Assembly (NCBI GenBank): GCA_963702235.1
Contig: CAVPBZ010000007.1
Coordinates: 186,001 to 250,000 of the forward strand
Source of the DNA: PALSA-505 sp963702235
Lineage (GTDB): Bacteria; Actinomycetota; Actinomycetes; Streptosporangiales; Streptosporangiaceae
DNA length: 64,000 nucleotides
Direction: 5' to 3'
The notes under the pieces: generated by a model
The model's database searches: none
Told to the model about the DNA's origin: nothing
The model's input: only the letters and a program-made list of their open reading frames with translations
Translations under genes and position numbers: made by a program
Shown here: positions 25,958-34,930 of the stretch, in pieces
Layout of the letters: every line of letters begins with the position of its first letter
Numbering within the stretch: position 1 is the first letter of the stretch

Positions 25958-26023
25958 GTCGTTGCCTTCCTCCGCCTTCTCCCAGGGTGGTACCCGGGAG
26001 CCGGGCACGTCATGGGCCCGCGG

Positions 26024-27268
26024 CTACAGGCTATTGCGCAGCGCGGTGATCCTGTTCACGGAGGCGGTGAAGGCCTGCTGGCTGAGCTGGCCGCTCTGCA
26101 GCGCGGCCGCCAGCGCGATGGCGACGTCCTGGCCCTGGGCCGGGTCGCCCTGCGCGCACAGCAGCAGGTCCATCCCCGCGCCGGCCGCCAGCACGCCGCG
26201 CTGGGCGGGCGTCCCGTAGGCCTTCAGCGCGCCGGCTTCCAGCGCGTCGGTGATCGTGACGCCGCCGAAGCCGAGGCGGCTGCGCAGTTCCCCGCCGATG
26301 ATGGCGGGGGACAGCCCGGCCGGCAGGCGGGCGTCCAGCGCCGGGTAGACCGCCCAGGACGCCATGACCAGCTTGACCCCGGCCGCGATCGCGGACTGAT
26401 ACGGGAGCTCGTCCATGGCGCGCAGGCTGGACAGCGAGACGTTCAGGGTTACCGGCTGCACATCGGTGTTCTGGCTGGTGGCCGCCGCCCCCAGCCCCGG
26501 GAAGTGCTTGGCGGTCGCGGCTACTCCGCCCTGCTGCATCGCGGTGATGCAGGCCTGGCCGCACACCGAGACCGTGCCGGCGTTCTTGCTGTAGGACCGC
26601 TGGAACTGATCGATGAAGTTGCCCGCGTGGCGGTAGACATCCAGCACCGGCGCCAGATTGACGTTCATGCCCACGCCGCTGAGATTCTGGGCCGCCCCGG
26701 TACCGGCCTGACCGGCCGCCGGCGCCGGGTTGGCGGACGCCCCGATCTGCTTCTCCGACAGCACCGGCTCGCCGGGCAGCCGCCGGACCTGGCCGCCTTC
26801 CTGGTCGGTCATCAGCAGCAGCGGCGCGTTCACCGGGCTCTGCTTGCTGGCCTGGACGAACTGCGCGATCACCGACTGGATCTGGCTCTCGCTGGAGATG
26901 TTCCCGGTGATGAAGATCACGCCGGAGGTCTCGCCTGCGCTGATCTGCTGCAGCAGGCTGCTCGGCGGGGTGAGCCCGGAATAGGAGCTGATCACCCGCT
27001 GCCCGGCGAGCTGCTGCGGCGTCAGGTCGGCCAGCCAGTCGGGCGCCCGGTCGGCGCGAGGCCGCTCGGGCCTGGCGGCCGGATGCTGCGCGGGCAGGCT
27101 GGCCGGACGCCGCCAGGGCCGGGCGGCTGGCCGCACGGCGCCGGTCCGCTTCGCGGGGGCCGCGGCGGACCGCCGGGGCTTGCTGGCCAGGCCGAAACTC
27201 GCCGCGGCCAGGCCGGCCCCGGCGAGCATCGCGTCGCGCCGGCTGATCGGCTCGGCCGGCCTGTCCAT
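26024..27268 (-). CDS. Secreted glycoside hydrolase family 3 (NagZ-like beta-N-acetylhexosaminidase)
   Basis: 414 residues. A Tat-type signal (SRRDAMLAGAGLAAASFG) and an Arg/Pro/Ala-rich linker precede the GH3 TIM barrel. Diagnostic motifs are LLLMTDQEGGQVRR, ATAKHFPGLGAA (the K-H-FPG motif of the NagZ group) and the nucleophile Asp in VTITDALEAGAL. NagZ enzymes cut GlcNAc from peptidoglycan fragments; the signal peptide suggests action outside the cell. ATG 27268; an in-frame start further upstream would add only Pro-rich shadow sequence. Confidence 0.9.
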   Translation of the reverse strand: MDRPAEPISRRDAMLAGAGLAAASFGLASKPRRSAAAPAKRTGAVRPAARPWRRPASLPAQHPAARPERPRADRAPDWLADLTPQQLAGQRVISSYSGLTPPSSLLQQISAGETSGVIFITGNISSESQIQSVIAQFVQASKQSPVNAPLLLMTDQEGGQVRRLPGEPVLSEKQIGASANPAPAAGQAGTGAAQNLSGVGMNVNLAPVLDVYRHAGNFIDQFQRSYSKNAGTVSVCGQACITAMQQGGVAATAKHFPGLGAAATSQNTDVQPVTLNVSLSSLRAMDELPYQSAIAAGVKLVMASWAVYPALDARLPAGLSPAIIGGELRSRLGFGGVTITDALEAGALKAYGTPAQRGVLAAGAGMDLLLCAQGDPAQGQDVAIALAAALQSGQLSQQAFTASVNRITALRNSL

Positions 27269-27396
27269 GGGATCTCCCGCAGCCGGCTGGGGGGGTGGGT
27301 GCTCGGCACCGCGGCTGCGGATCCAGGCTCACGGGTGTTTCCGCCGCCTGCAAGTGGTTTGGGGGTATTTACCGGTACGCGTTACGTGCAGGCTTG

Positions 27397-27588
27397 TTAC
27401 CTGCTGGGCTTCGGGCAGGTGATCTTCGGGTTCACGCCGACGTAGTTCAGCGGCCCGGCGATGATCGTGACCAGGATCGTGCCCCCTTTGGCGCAGGTCA
27501 CCGAGGATCCGCTGTAGTAATGGCGCTGGGCACCCGCGATTGCGCCAATCACCAGCCAGACGGCGAGTATTAAGGATCCGATCCGCAT
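27397..27588 (-). CDS. Small membrane protein (63 aa)
   Basis: One N-terminal hydrophobic helix (MRIGSLILAVWLVIGAIAG) followed by AQRHYYSG, a Cys pair (about residues 32 and 59) and a second hydrophobic stretch TILVTIIAGPLNYVGVNP. GGAGG lies six bases before ATG 27588. I recall short proteins of this style in many actinomycetes, but no function is known to me. It stands alone between the GH3 gene and a degraded fragment. Confidence 0.75.
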   Translation of the reverse strand: MRIGSLILAVWLVIGAIAGAQRHYYSGSSVTCAKGGTILVTIIAGPLNYVGVNPKITCPKPSR

Positions 27589-27733
27589 CTGCTGCCTCCG
27601 AAGGGCTCGTATCCGGGCTGGACGTTATCCGGCACAACGGCCGCGTGATTCACGGTCAGCTACCGACTGCCCATGACCGCACGGTTCAAACCGCCGCGAA
27701 TAATGGCCGGACACCCCAGGGTATGCCCGGCGG

Positions 27734-28051
27734 CTAACGCCAGGCGGAGCCATTCCATATTTCGGTCAGCGCCCGCACCTGCGGCCGGGTTTTCCCTGGT
27801 TGGTCATAGTAGCCACCAGCCGCCCGGATGGTGAGCTTTTTCCATGTGCTGCCGTTCCACGTACTGGCCAGCCAGCTTTTCCTGCCCGTTCTGATGACCA
27901 GGCAGTCAGCAGCGTCCGGGCAGGAAATCCCGGTCAGGTCGGCGCCGGCCGGGAATGGCCGCGCGGCCGGGAAGCTGGCAGGGGCGCCGTGGTCTGCCAG
28001 GATGCACAAGTAGGAACAGACGTCAGCCAAGGAGACGATCATGGCGTTCAC
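27734..28051 (-). pseudogene. Fragment of a secreted Cys/WNG-repeat protein
   Basis: An open frame of 105 codons carries LTGISCPDAADCLVI, STWNGSTWKKLTI and TEIWNGSAWR. These resemble the ISC-x-C and WNG-x-W repeats found in large secreted actinobacterial proteins of unknown role. Only about one repeat is present, there is no signal peptide, and the frame's start overlaps the divergent PPOX gene. Most likely a remnant of a longer gene. Confidence 0.4.
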
Positions 28052-28463
28052 CGACGAAGAGGTCGCCTACCTGCGTTCGCAGCCGCTCGCCCGGCTCGCG
28101 ACCGCCGATCCCGGCGGGCAGCCGGACGTGGCCCCGGTCGGCTTCGAGTTCGACGGGACCCACTTCTACGTCGGCGGGATGGATCCGGTGCGGACCCGCA
28201 AGTTCCGCAACGTCGCGGCGGGGAACAACCAGGTGGCGCTCGTCATTGACGACCTGGCAGCGGTCGATCCGTGGACGCCCCGCTTCCTGCGGGTCTACGG
28301 CACCGCCGAGCTGATCGAGCGGGCGGGCCGGTTCGGCCCGGCGCCGTACATGCGGATCACCCCCACGATCTCGTGGAGCTGGAACCTGGACGGGCGCCCC
28401 TTCGGTTCCGGCGTCGGCAACGAGTTCGGCCCCCGGCGCACCGTCCACCGGCCGCAGCCCTGA
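28041..28463 (+). CDS. PPOX-class F420-dependent oxidoreductase
   Basis: 140 residues, split-barrel fold. AFTDEEVAYLRSQPLARLAT, then VAPVGFEFDGTHFYVGG, RTRKFRNVAAGNNQVALVID and SWSWNLDGRPF are typical of the F420-dependent PPOX group. AAGGAG precedes ATG 28041. It is followed immediately by the decayed alpha/beta hydrolase, whose ATG overlaps the stop region (TGATG), so the two were once one operon with the dehydratase downstream. Substrate unknown. Confidence 0.9.
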   Translation: MAFTDEEVAYLRSQPLARLATADPGGQPDVAPVGFEFDGTHFYVGGMDPVRTRKFRNVAAGNNQVALVIDDLAAVDPWTPRFLRVYGTAELIERAGRFGPAPYMRITPTISWSWNLDGRPFGSGVGNEFGPRRTVHRPQP

Positions 28464-29077
28464 TGCCCCGCAGTGCCCCGGTTGACGGGTTCCGGCTGGC
28501 CTACGACCGGGCAGGCGCTGGGCCTGCGGTGGTCCTGCTGCACGGCTGGCCGGGTGACCGCACTGCCGCTGCCCGGCGCGGGGAGTCGTGTGTTCACCGC
28601 CGAGGCGCAGCGGGAGTTCTGGTACCAGGCATTCCACCAGCTCGGCCTCGCCCCGGAGCTGATCGACGGGCCCCCGATGCGGTGCGCGCCTACCTGCGGC
28701 ACTTCTGGTCGCACTGGTCAGGGCCCTCGTTCACCCTGGCCGAGGATGACCTCGATCACCTCGCCGGCAGCTACGGCCGGCCGGGGGCGTTCACCGCGTC
28801 CATCGGCTGGTACCGGGCCGGCGCCGGCACCGTCGCCGCCGCGGCCCGGGAGCAGCCGCCCGCTGCCGCCGACCGCGTCACCACCCCCGCCACGGTGCTG
28901 TGGCCCGAGCACGACCCGCTGTTCCCGCGCAGCTGGTCGGACCGCGTGCCGGACTTCTTCACCGCCGCCGACCTGTGCTTCATTGACGGCGCTGGGCACT
29001 TCATGCCGCTCGAGGCGCCGGCGGCGTTCGCCTCGGCCATCCTCGAGCACTGCCGAACCGAGAGGGAGCAACCGTGA
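28463..29077 (+). pseudogene. Alpha/beta hydrolase with an internal deletion and frame breaks
   Basis: The start ATG 28463 gives PVDGFRLAYDRAGAG and the oxyanion motif VVLLHGWPGDRT, as in epoxide-hydrolase-like enzymes. The next about 90 residues that should hold the nucleophile elbow (GxDxG or GxSxG) are absent. Sequence resumes in another frame as LPGAGSRVFTAEAQREFWYQ and ELIDG, then returns to the first frame after a C run near 28675 as DAVRAYLRHFWSHWSGP, and continues to the catalytic Asp region and the His in DGAGHFMPLEAP. Without the nucleophile it cannot be an active hydrolase. Its stop overlaps the ilvD start (GTGA). Confidence 0.75.
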
Positions 29078-30738
29078 CCACGCCGCCGCTGCGCAGCAGG
29101 ACTATCTTCGCCGGGGACCAGCGGGCCGGGGCCCGGTCCTTCCTGTACCCGCTGGGGTACACCCGCGAGGACCTCGACCGGCCCATCATCGGCGTGAGTC
29201 ACTGCTGGTCCGACACGATGCCGTGCAACTTCAACCACCGGACCCTGGCCGAGGCGGCCAAGCGCGGCGTGCGGGACGGCGGCGGCACGCCGATGGAGTT
29301 CAGCACGATCGCGATCTCCGACGGCATCACGATGGGCACCCAGGGCATGAAGGGGTCGCTGGTGAGCCGGGAGGTCATCGCGGACTCGATCGAGCTGGTG
29401 GCCGACTCGCACATGTTCGACGCGATGGTCTGCGTCGTGGGCTGCGACAAGACGACGCCGGCCGCCGCGATGGCGCTCGCCCGGCTCGACGTGCCCGGCG
29501 TCATCCTGTACAGCGGCACGATCGCTCCCGGCCACTTCCGCGGCCAGACGGTCGCCGTCGGGGACGTGTACGAGGCGATCGGGGCGGTGGCGGCCGGGCG
29601 GATGAGCCGCGCCGACTTGGACGAGCTGGAGCGTGTGGCCTGCCCGGGCCCCGGGGCGTGCGGCGGTCAGTACACCGCCAACACGATGTCGATGGTCATG
29701 GAAGTGCTGGGGCTGTCCCCGCTGGGATACAACAGCGTGCCGGCCGCGGACGAGGCGAAGCCGGGGGTGGCCCGCGACGCCGGCGAGCTGGTCATGGGCG
29801 CGCTGGCGGCCTGCCGCCGGCCGAGCGGCATCCTGTCCCGCACCGCGTTCGCCAACGCGACGGCGGCCGCCGTCGCCTCGGGCGGCTCCACCAACGTGGT
29901 GCTGCACCTGCTGGCCCTGGCCCGCGAGGCGGGCGTCGAGTTCAGCATGGCCGACTTCGAGGCGGTCGCCCGCCGCACGCCGCTGCTGTGCGACCTCAAG
30001 CCCGGCGGCCTGTTCTCGGCCAGCGAGCTGCACGAGGCCGGCGGGGTGGGCGCGCTCGTCCGGGTCCTGCTCGACGGCGGGCACATCGACCCGGACTGCC
30101 CGACGATCACCGGCCGGACGCTCGGCGAGGAGGCGGCGGAGGCCCGTCTGGCACCAGGCCAGCGGGTGATCATGCCGGCCGACGCGCCGCTGATGACCGG
30201 CGGGAGCCTGTGCATCCTGACCGGGAACCTGGCCCCCGAGGGGGCGGTGGTGAAGGTGTCACCGAAGACGCCGCGGTTCCACCGCGGCCCGGCCCAGGTG
30301 TTCGACTGCGAGGAAGACGCCAGCGAGGCGGTGCTCGGCCGGCGGGTCAGCCCGGGCGCCACCGTCGTGATCCGCAACGAGGGTCCGCGCGGCGGGCCGG
30401 GCATGCGGGAGATGCTGCTGGTCACGGCCGCGCTCATCGGGGAGGGACTGGGCCAGTCCGTCGCGCTGGTCACCGACGGGCGGTTCAGCGGCGCCACCCG
30501 CGGGCTGATGGTGGGTCACGCCTGCCCCGAGGCAGCCGCCGGCGGCCCGCTGTCGCTGCTGCGGGACGGGGACACGGTGGTCGTCGACGTGGACGCGCGC
30601 AGGCTCGACGTCGAAGGGGTGGACCTGGCCGCCAGGACGCCCGCCCCGCCCGGGCCGGCCGTGCGGTCGCGGGTGCTGCGGAAGTACGCGCGGCTGGTCG
30701 GGCCTGCCTCGCAGGGCGCGGTCACCAGCCCCGGCTGA
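29074..30738 (+). CDS. ilvD: Dihydroxy-acid dehydratase
   Basis: Iron-sulfur dehydratase of valine, isoleucine and pantothenate biosynthesis; 554 residues, normal length. Cluster Cys and neighbours are in SHCWSDTMPCNFNHR, VVGCDKTTPAAAMA and ACPGPGACGGQYTANTM; the metal/substrate motif is in CDLKPGG; the C-terminal domain has TDGRFSGATRG. GTG 29074 overlaps the stop of the pseudogene upstream. Some IlvD-family members are sugar-acid dehydratases; the isolated location, with no other ilv gene, leaves that open. Confidence 0.9.
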   Translation: MTTPPLRSRTIFAGDQRAGARSFLYPLGYTREDLDRPIIGVSHCWSDTMPCNFNHRTLAEAAKRGVRDGGGTPMEFSTIAISDGITMGTQGMKGSLVSREVIADSIELVADSHMFDAMVCVVGCDKTTPAAAMALARLDVPGVILYSGTIAPGHFRGQTVAVGDVYEAIGAVAAGRMSRADLDELERVACPGPGACGGQYTANTMSMVMEVLGLSPLGYNSVPAADEAKPGVARDAGELVMGALAACRRPSGILSRTAFANATAAAVASGGSTNVVLHLLALAREAGVEFSMADFEAVARRTPLLCDLKPGGLFSASELHEAGGVGALVRVLLDGGHIDPDCPTITGRTLGEEAAEARLAPGQRVIMPADAPLMTGGSLCILTGNLAPEGAVVKVSPKTPRFHRGPAQVFDCEEDASEAVLGRRVSPGATVVIRNEGPRGGPGMREMLLVTAALIGEGLGQSVALVTDGRFSGATRGLMVGHACPEAAAGGPLSLLRDGDTVVVDVDARRLDVEGVDLAARTPAPPGPAVRSRVLRKYARLVGPASQGAVTSPG

Positions 30739-30753
30739 CCGCCGGGTGCGGCG

Positions 30754-31098
30754 TCAGCCGGTGGTGCTGCGGTGTGTGACGACGAGGATGATGCCCAGGG
30801 CGAGCACGATGATGCCGCCGATCCAGGCGACCTTCGCGAGCGTGTCGCGCTGGCCGTTCCGGCGGTACTGGCTCTGCGCGATCAGGCCGAGAATGATCGC
30901 CGCGGGCGAGAAGACGAACCAGCAGACGATGCCGATGATCGACAGGACCAGCGGCGTCTTGGACGGCTGCTGCTGCGGTACCGGATCGCCGTATCCGCCG
31001 CCGCCGCTGTACTGAGGCAGCGGCGCTCCGTACCCGCCGGCGTCTGGCGGCTGCTCTCCGTATCCACCGGGATCTGGCTGCTGTGGTGGGGATGCCAT
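30754..31098 (-). CDS. Small membrane protein with Pro/Gly/Tyr-rich head (DUF4190-like)
   Basis: 114 residues from ATG 31098. The N-terminal half is rich in Pro, Gly, Gln and Tyr (GGYG repeats); the C-terminal half has two membrane helices, LVLSIIGIVCWFVFSPAAII and WIGGIIVLALGIILVV, linked by a basic QSQYRRNGQRD loop. This is the layout of DUF4190-type actinobacterial proteins. Convergent with ilvD. Role unknown. Confidence 0.8.
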   Translation of the reverse strand: MASPPQQPDPGGYGEQPPDAGGYGAPLPQYSGGGGYGDPVPQQQPSKTPLVLSIIGIVCWFVFSPAAIILGLIAQSQYRRNGQRDTLAKVAWIGGIIVLALGIILVVTHRSTTG

Positions 31099-31203
31099 CG
31101 GATGACCTCGCACATTCAGGTGGGACCGGAGCGGGCTGCGTGCCGCGCTGAAGGTCGCGAGCGCTGCGATAATAGCAGTGCGACCTGGGCGCGGCCGCCG
31201 CGC

Positions 31204-31557
31204 CTAGTAGTGCAGGTGAGTCTGCCAGTCAGGCGGGACGCGGCCGGCCGGGCCGGGTACCGGCTGATCGAGCGGATGGTGCTCGGGCGGGGTCAGCGGC
31301 GGGCCGCCCTCGAATATCTCTTGCGTCTGGTAGTCGAAGAACCAGTTCTCGCCAGGCTCGAAGCTGCGGATGACCGGGTGCCCGGTCGCGCCCCAGTGCG
31401 CGGTGGCGTGCTGGGCCGGCGAGGTGTCGCAGCAGCCGATATGACCGCACTGCGCGCAGCGGCGCAGGTGCAGCCACCAGCCGCCGGCGGCGTCGCACTC
31501 GACGCAGTGGGTCCCGCTGGGCGGGACCGACGGGTCAATTCCCGGTACTACTGTCAT
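31204..31557 (-). CDS. UBP-type zinc finger protein
   Basis: 117 residues, a free-standing Zf-UBP domain. Zinc ligands are visible in THCVECDAAGG, RRCAQCGHIGCCD and the His group QHATAHWGATGH; GENWFFDYQTQEIFEG follows. In eukaryotic deubiquitinases this domain binds the free C-terminus of ubiquitin. In actinobacteria the ligand is unknown; Pup is a speculative candidate. It is the last gene of the group with the histidine kinase and the receiver-flavoreductase; its start overlaps the kinase end by 23 bp. Confidence 0.9.
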   Translation of the reverse strand: MTVVPGIDPSVPPSGTHCVECDAAGGWWLHLRRCAQCGHIGCCDTSPAQHATAHWGATGHPVIRSFEPGENWFFDYQTQEIFEGGPPLTPPEHHPLDQPVPGPAGRVPPDWQTHLHY

Positions 31558-33048
31558 TGTTTCCTTCCTGCTCGCCTTCCGCGGCGGTCAGCGGGAGCCG
31601 CACCTGGAAGCGCGTGTCCCCGGGAACCGACTCCACCCGCAGATCCCCGTGATGCCTGTTCACCACGATCCGCCACGAGATGTCGAGCCCTAGCCCGGTG
31701 CCCTGGCCTACCGGCTTGGTGGTGAAGAACGGCTCGAAGATCCTGTCCTGGATCCCGGCCGGTATGCCCGCGCCGGTGTCGGCGAACTCCACGAGCACCT
31801 GGTCGCGGTCGAGCGCGGTGCGCACGGTCAGCCGGCGGCCCCGTTCATGGCGTCCACCGCGTTGTCGATCAGGTTGGTCCAGACCTGGTTGAGCTCGCTG
31901 GGATAGGCCGCGATGCGGGGCAGGCCGCGGTCGTAGTCCTTCACCACGGTGACGTCGGGCCCGATCTTGCCGCCCAGCATCATCAGCGTGCTGTCGAGCA
32001 GGTCGTGCACGTCCACGACCTGGTAGGGCGCCCGGTCCAGCTGCGAGTACTGCTTGGCTGCGCCGACCAGCGACGAGATCCTGGTGACGGAGTCGCCGAT
32101 CTCGTTCATCAGCAGTTCGGTCTCCACCGTGTAGCCGAGCCAGCGCAGCGCGGTGCCCAGGGCAGCGTCGTCGGCCGAAGCCTCGGAAACAGTGGCGGCG
32201 ACCTGGCCGAGCCAGTCCGTCTCCAGTCCTGCCTGCGCGAAGACGGCCGCCAGGTCCCAGCCGTCGGCGACACCGTGCTCGTCGAGCCAGTCGCTGACCG
32301 CGTCCTCGCGGTCAGCGGCCTCCAGCGGGCTGAGCACCGGCGCCTTGGCGATCCGCTCCGCCGCCTCCTCCTGCAGGGCGATCAGGGTGGTCAGCGTCGC
32401 CGGGTCAAGCCGGCCAGCGGCGATCAGCCCGAGCTTGTGCCGCATGCCGGCCACCCGCTCGCGCAGCGCCGCGGTCGCCCGGACCGCGGCCGAGGCCGGG
32501 TTGTTGAGCTCGTGGGTGAGGCCGGCCGACAGCGACCCGAGCGCCAGCAGCCGTTCCCGCTGGCCGATCGCCTCCTGGGTGTTCTTGTTGCCGAAGAACA
32601 GCCCTTCCAGCAGGTGCACGGCCATCGGGAACCAGTCGTTCATCAGCTGGCCGAACTTGATTGCGTCGAGGACGAAGAACCGCGACGGCTCGGTGACCCG
32701 CATCGAGTTCAGGTAGATCTGCGGGATCCGGTCGCCCAGGTAGGCGGTGAACGCCCCGCCGTACACGCCGGGGGTGGACGTCCGGCTGACCTCCACGTCG
32801 TCCTCGCCGAGCCGCCGTGACAGCACCACCGTCCCGCTGAGCAGCACGTACAGGCACGTCGCCGCGTCTCCCTCGGTGTAGACCGGGCCCGGTTCGGCGA
32901 GCACCACCCCGCCCTCGCGGCACAGCCAGTCGAGCTGGTCGGCGGTCAGCTTCTCGAACAGGAAAAGCCCGCGCAGCTCATCGGCGGTGCAGGGCAGCGG
33001 CGGTGCTGACGCGCCCTGGGCCGGCTGCCCGGCCGGTCCGGCGGTCAC
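31535..33048 (-). pseudogene. Cyclic-nucleotide-binding-domain histidine kinase, frame break before the G1 box
   Basis: An N-terminal cNMP-binding domain (about residues 25-140, with VYTEGDAATCLYVLLSGTVV) is followed by a HisKA-type region with phospho-acceptor His in LTHELNNP (H179) and the ATPase N-box NQVWTNLIDNAVDAM. The frame then ends at 31828. The G1 box FADTGAGIP, the F/G2 region FFTTKPVGQGTGLGLDIS and the C-terminus continue in another frame to 31535. Adding one C near 31840 joins them, so the gene may be intact in life. No membrane helix: a cytoplasmic sensor. Its start overlaps the flavoreductase stop (ATGA). Confidence 0.8.
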
Positions 33049-34718
33049 AGCCGCTCCAGGTAGCGATGTACCAGCATGACGGCCATGGCGCCTTCGCCCA
33101 CAGCGGAGGCGACCCGCTTGGCGGACTCGGCGCGGACGTCGCCGGCGACGAAGACACCGGGCACGTTGGTCTCCAGGTGATAGGGCGACCGGTCAAGCGG
33201 CCAGCCGGCGGGCCGCCGCTGGCCGGTCATCAGGTCGGGTCCGGTGGGGATGAAGCCGCGTTCGTCCCGCTGCACGACGCCGTCGAGCCAGCCGGTCAGC
33301 GGGGCCGCCCCGATGAAGACGAACAGCCGCTGCACGTCTATCGTCTCGGTGCCGCCGGAGTTGCTGTCCCGCAGGGTGATCCGCTCGAGGTGGCCGTTGC
33401 CGTGCGCCTGGACGACCTCGGTACAGGTGCGCACCGAGATGTCCGGGATTCCGGCGATCCGCTCGATCAGGTAGTGCGACATCGACTTCTGCAGCGACGG
33501 GCCCCGGACGAGCATGGTGACCGACCGGGCCGAGCCGGACAGGTACACCGCCGCCTGGCCGGCCGAGTTGGCGCCGCCGACGATGTAGACGTCCTGGTCG
33601 GCGCAGCTGGCCGCCTCGGTCAGGGCCGAGCCGTAGTAGATGCCGCGGCCGGTGAGCTCGGCCAGGCCGGGCCCGCCGAGCTGCCGGTAAGCCACCCCGG
33701 TCGCGAGGATGACGGCGTGCGCGTCAACCGCCGTCCCGTCGGCGAAGCGGACGGTCCGGGCGGAGCCGTTGACCTCGAGGCTGACCGCCTCGCAGGTGGT
33801 CAGGACCTCCGCGCCGAACCTGGCGGCCTGCCGCCGCGCCCGGTCGGTCAGCTGCGCGCCGGAGACCCCGTCCGGGAAGCCGAGGTAGTTCTCGATCCGG
33901 GAGCTCTGGCCCGCCTGGCCGCCGGTGGCGGTCCGCTCGACCAGCACGGTCCGCAGCCCCTCCGACGCGCCGTAGAGAGCCGCGCCCAGGCCCGCCGGGC
34001 CGCCGCCGATGACCACGAGGTCGTAGAAGCCGCCGGACGGGATGGTGTCCAGGCCGACCTTGCCGGCCAGCTCCCGGTCGGACGGCCGCACCAGCGCCTC
34101 GCCGTCCGGCGTGATCACCACCGGCAGCGCCAGCTCGTCGGCTTCCGCGGCCTCGAGCAGCCGCCGCCCCTCCGGCTCGTCGGCGGCGTACCAGCGGTAG
34201 GGCACCTGGTTACGGGCCAGGAACTCGCGCACCTCGGACGAGCGCGCCGACCAGCGGTGCCCGACGACTTTCGTCTCCGGCACCGGCCGGTAATCCGCCG
34301 ACCGCCACGTCTCCAGCAGCGCGTCCACCACCGGGTAGAGCTTCTCCTCAGGCGGATCCCACGGCTTCAGCAGGTAGTAGTCGAGGTCCACGACGTTGAT
34401 CGCCTCGATGGCTGCCCCGGTGTCGGCGTAGGCGGTCAGCAGCGCCCGCCGGGCTCCCGGGTAGATGTCCATGGCCTGCTCGAGGAACTCGATCCCGTTC
34501 ATCTGCGGCATCCGGTAGTCCGCCAGGATCACCGCCACCTGCTCGCCGCGCAGCTTCATCTCGCGCAGCGCCTCCAGCGCCGCCTGGCCGGATTCGGCGC
34601 GCACGATGCGGTGCCGCTCGCCGTAACGCCGCCGCAGATCCCGGGCCACCGCGCGGGAGACACCCGGGTCATCGTCCACGGTCACGATGGCCGGCCGTGC
34701 TCCGTCAGGGACGGCCAC
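33045..34718 (-). CDS. Receiver domain fused to a thioredoxin-reductase-like flavoprotein
   Basis: 557 residues from GTG 34718 (an upstream ATG at 34775 is possible). The receiver domain has the acidic pair TVDDDPG, phospho-acceptor Asp in LADYRMPQMNG (D67) and the Lys in LLKPW (K118). A glutaredoxin-like segment without CxxC follows, then a TrxR-type core: FAD motif VIGGGPAGLGAALYG, NAD(P) motif IVGGANSAGQAAVYL and FVAGDVRAESAK. Where thioredoxin reductases carry CxxC, this protein has YYGSALTEAASC, so it is not a disulfide reductase. Operon with the histidine kinase suggests phosphorylation of a flavoenzyme as the output. Confidence 0.9.
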   Translation of the reverse strand: MAVPDGARPAIVTVDDDPGVSRAVARDLRRRYGERHRIVRAESGQAALEALREMKLRGEQVAVILADYRMPQMNGIEFLEQAMDIYPGARRALLTAYADTGAAIEAINVVDLDYYLLKPWDPPEEKLYPVVDALLETWRSADYRPVPETKVVGHRWSARSSEVREFLARNQVPYRWYAADEPEGRRLLEAAEADELALPVVITPDGEALVRPSDRELAGKVGLDTIPSGGFYDLVVIGGGPAGLGAALYGASEGLRTVLVERTATGGQAGQSSRIENYLGFPDGVSGAQLTDRARRQAARFGAEVLTTCEAVSLEVNGSARTVRFADGTAVDAHAVILATGVAYRQLGGPGLAELTGRGIYYGSALTEAASCADQDVYIVGGANSAGQAAVYLSGSARSVTMLVRGPSLQKSMSHYLIERIAGIPDISVRTCTEVVQAHGNGHLERITLRDSNSGGTETIDVQRLFVFIGAAPLTGWLDGVVQRDERGFIPTGPDLMTGQRRPAGWPLDRSPYHLETNVPGVFVAGDVRAESAKRVASAVGEGAMAVMLVHRYLERL

Positions 34719-34930
34719 AGTCGCCAGTCCTGTGCATGGGCCGATCCCGGCCCGTATGGCACCGCATCGGTCCATCGTAGGCGTCGCGGACAGCGGGCAG
34801 CCGCGGGGCGGCTCAGCTGTCGGCGAACCGGCGGCCGGCGGAATACGAAGGCGGGGGCGGCGGCTGACCCTGAAGCAGGACCGCGCGCGGCCATCCCCGG
34901 CCGGTAGCGGGCAGATCCCGAGGAGCAGAC

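Noticed and set aside
24494..27445. 983-codon open frame on the plus strand
   Set aside because: Antisense to the AceE-like and GH3 genes; Arg/Gly/Val-rich composition, no domain, typical GC-rich shadow.
28473..30779. 768-codon plus-strand open frame over ilvD
   Set aside because: Only its first part shows the alpha/beta hydrolase fragment; the rest is an out-of-frame reading of ilvD.
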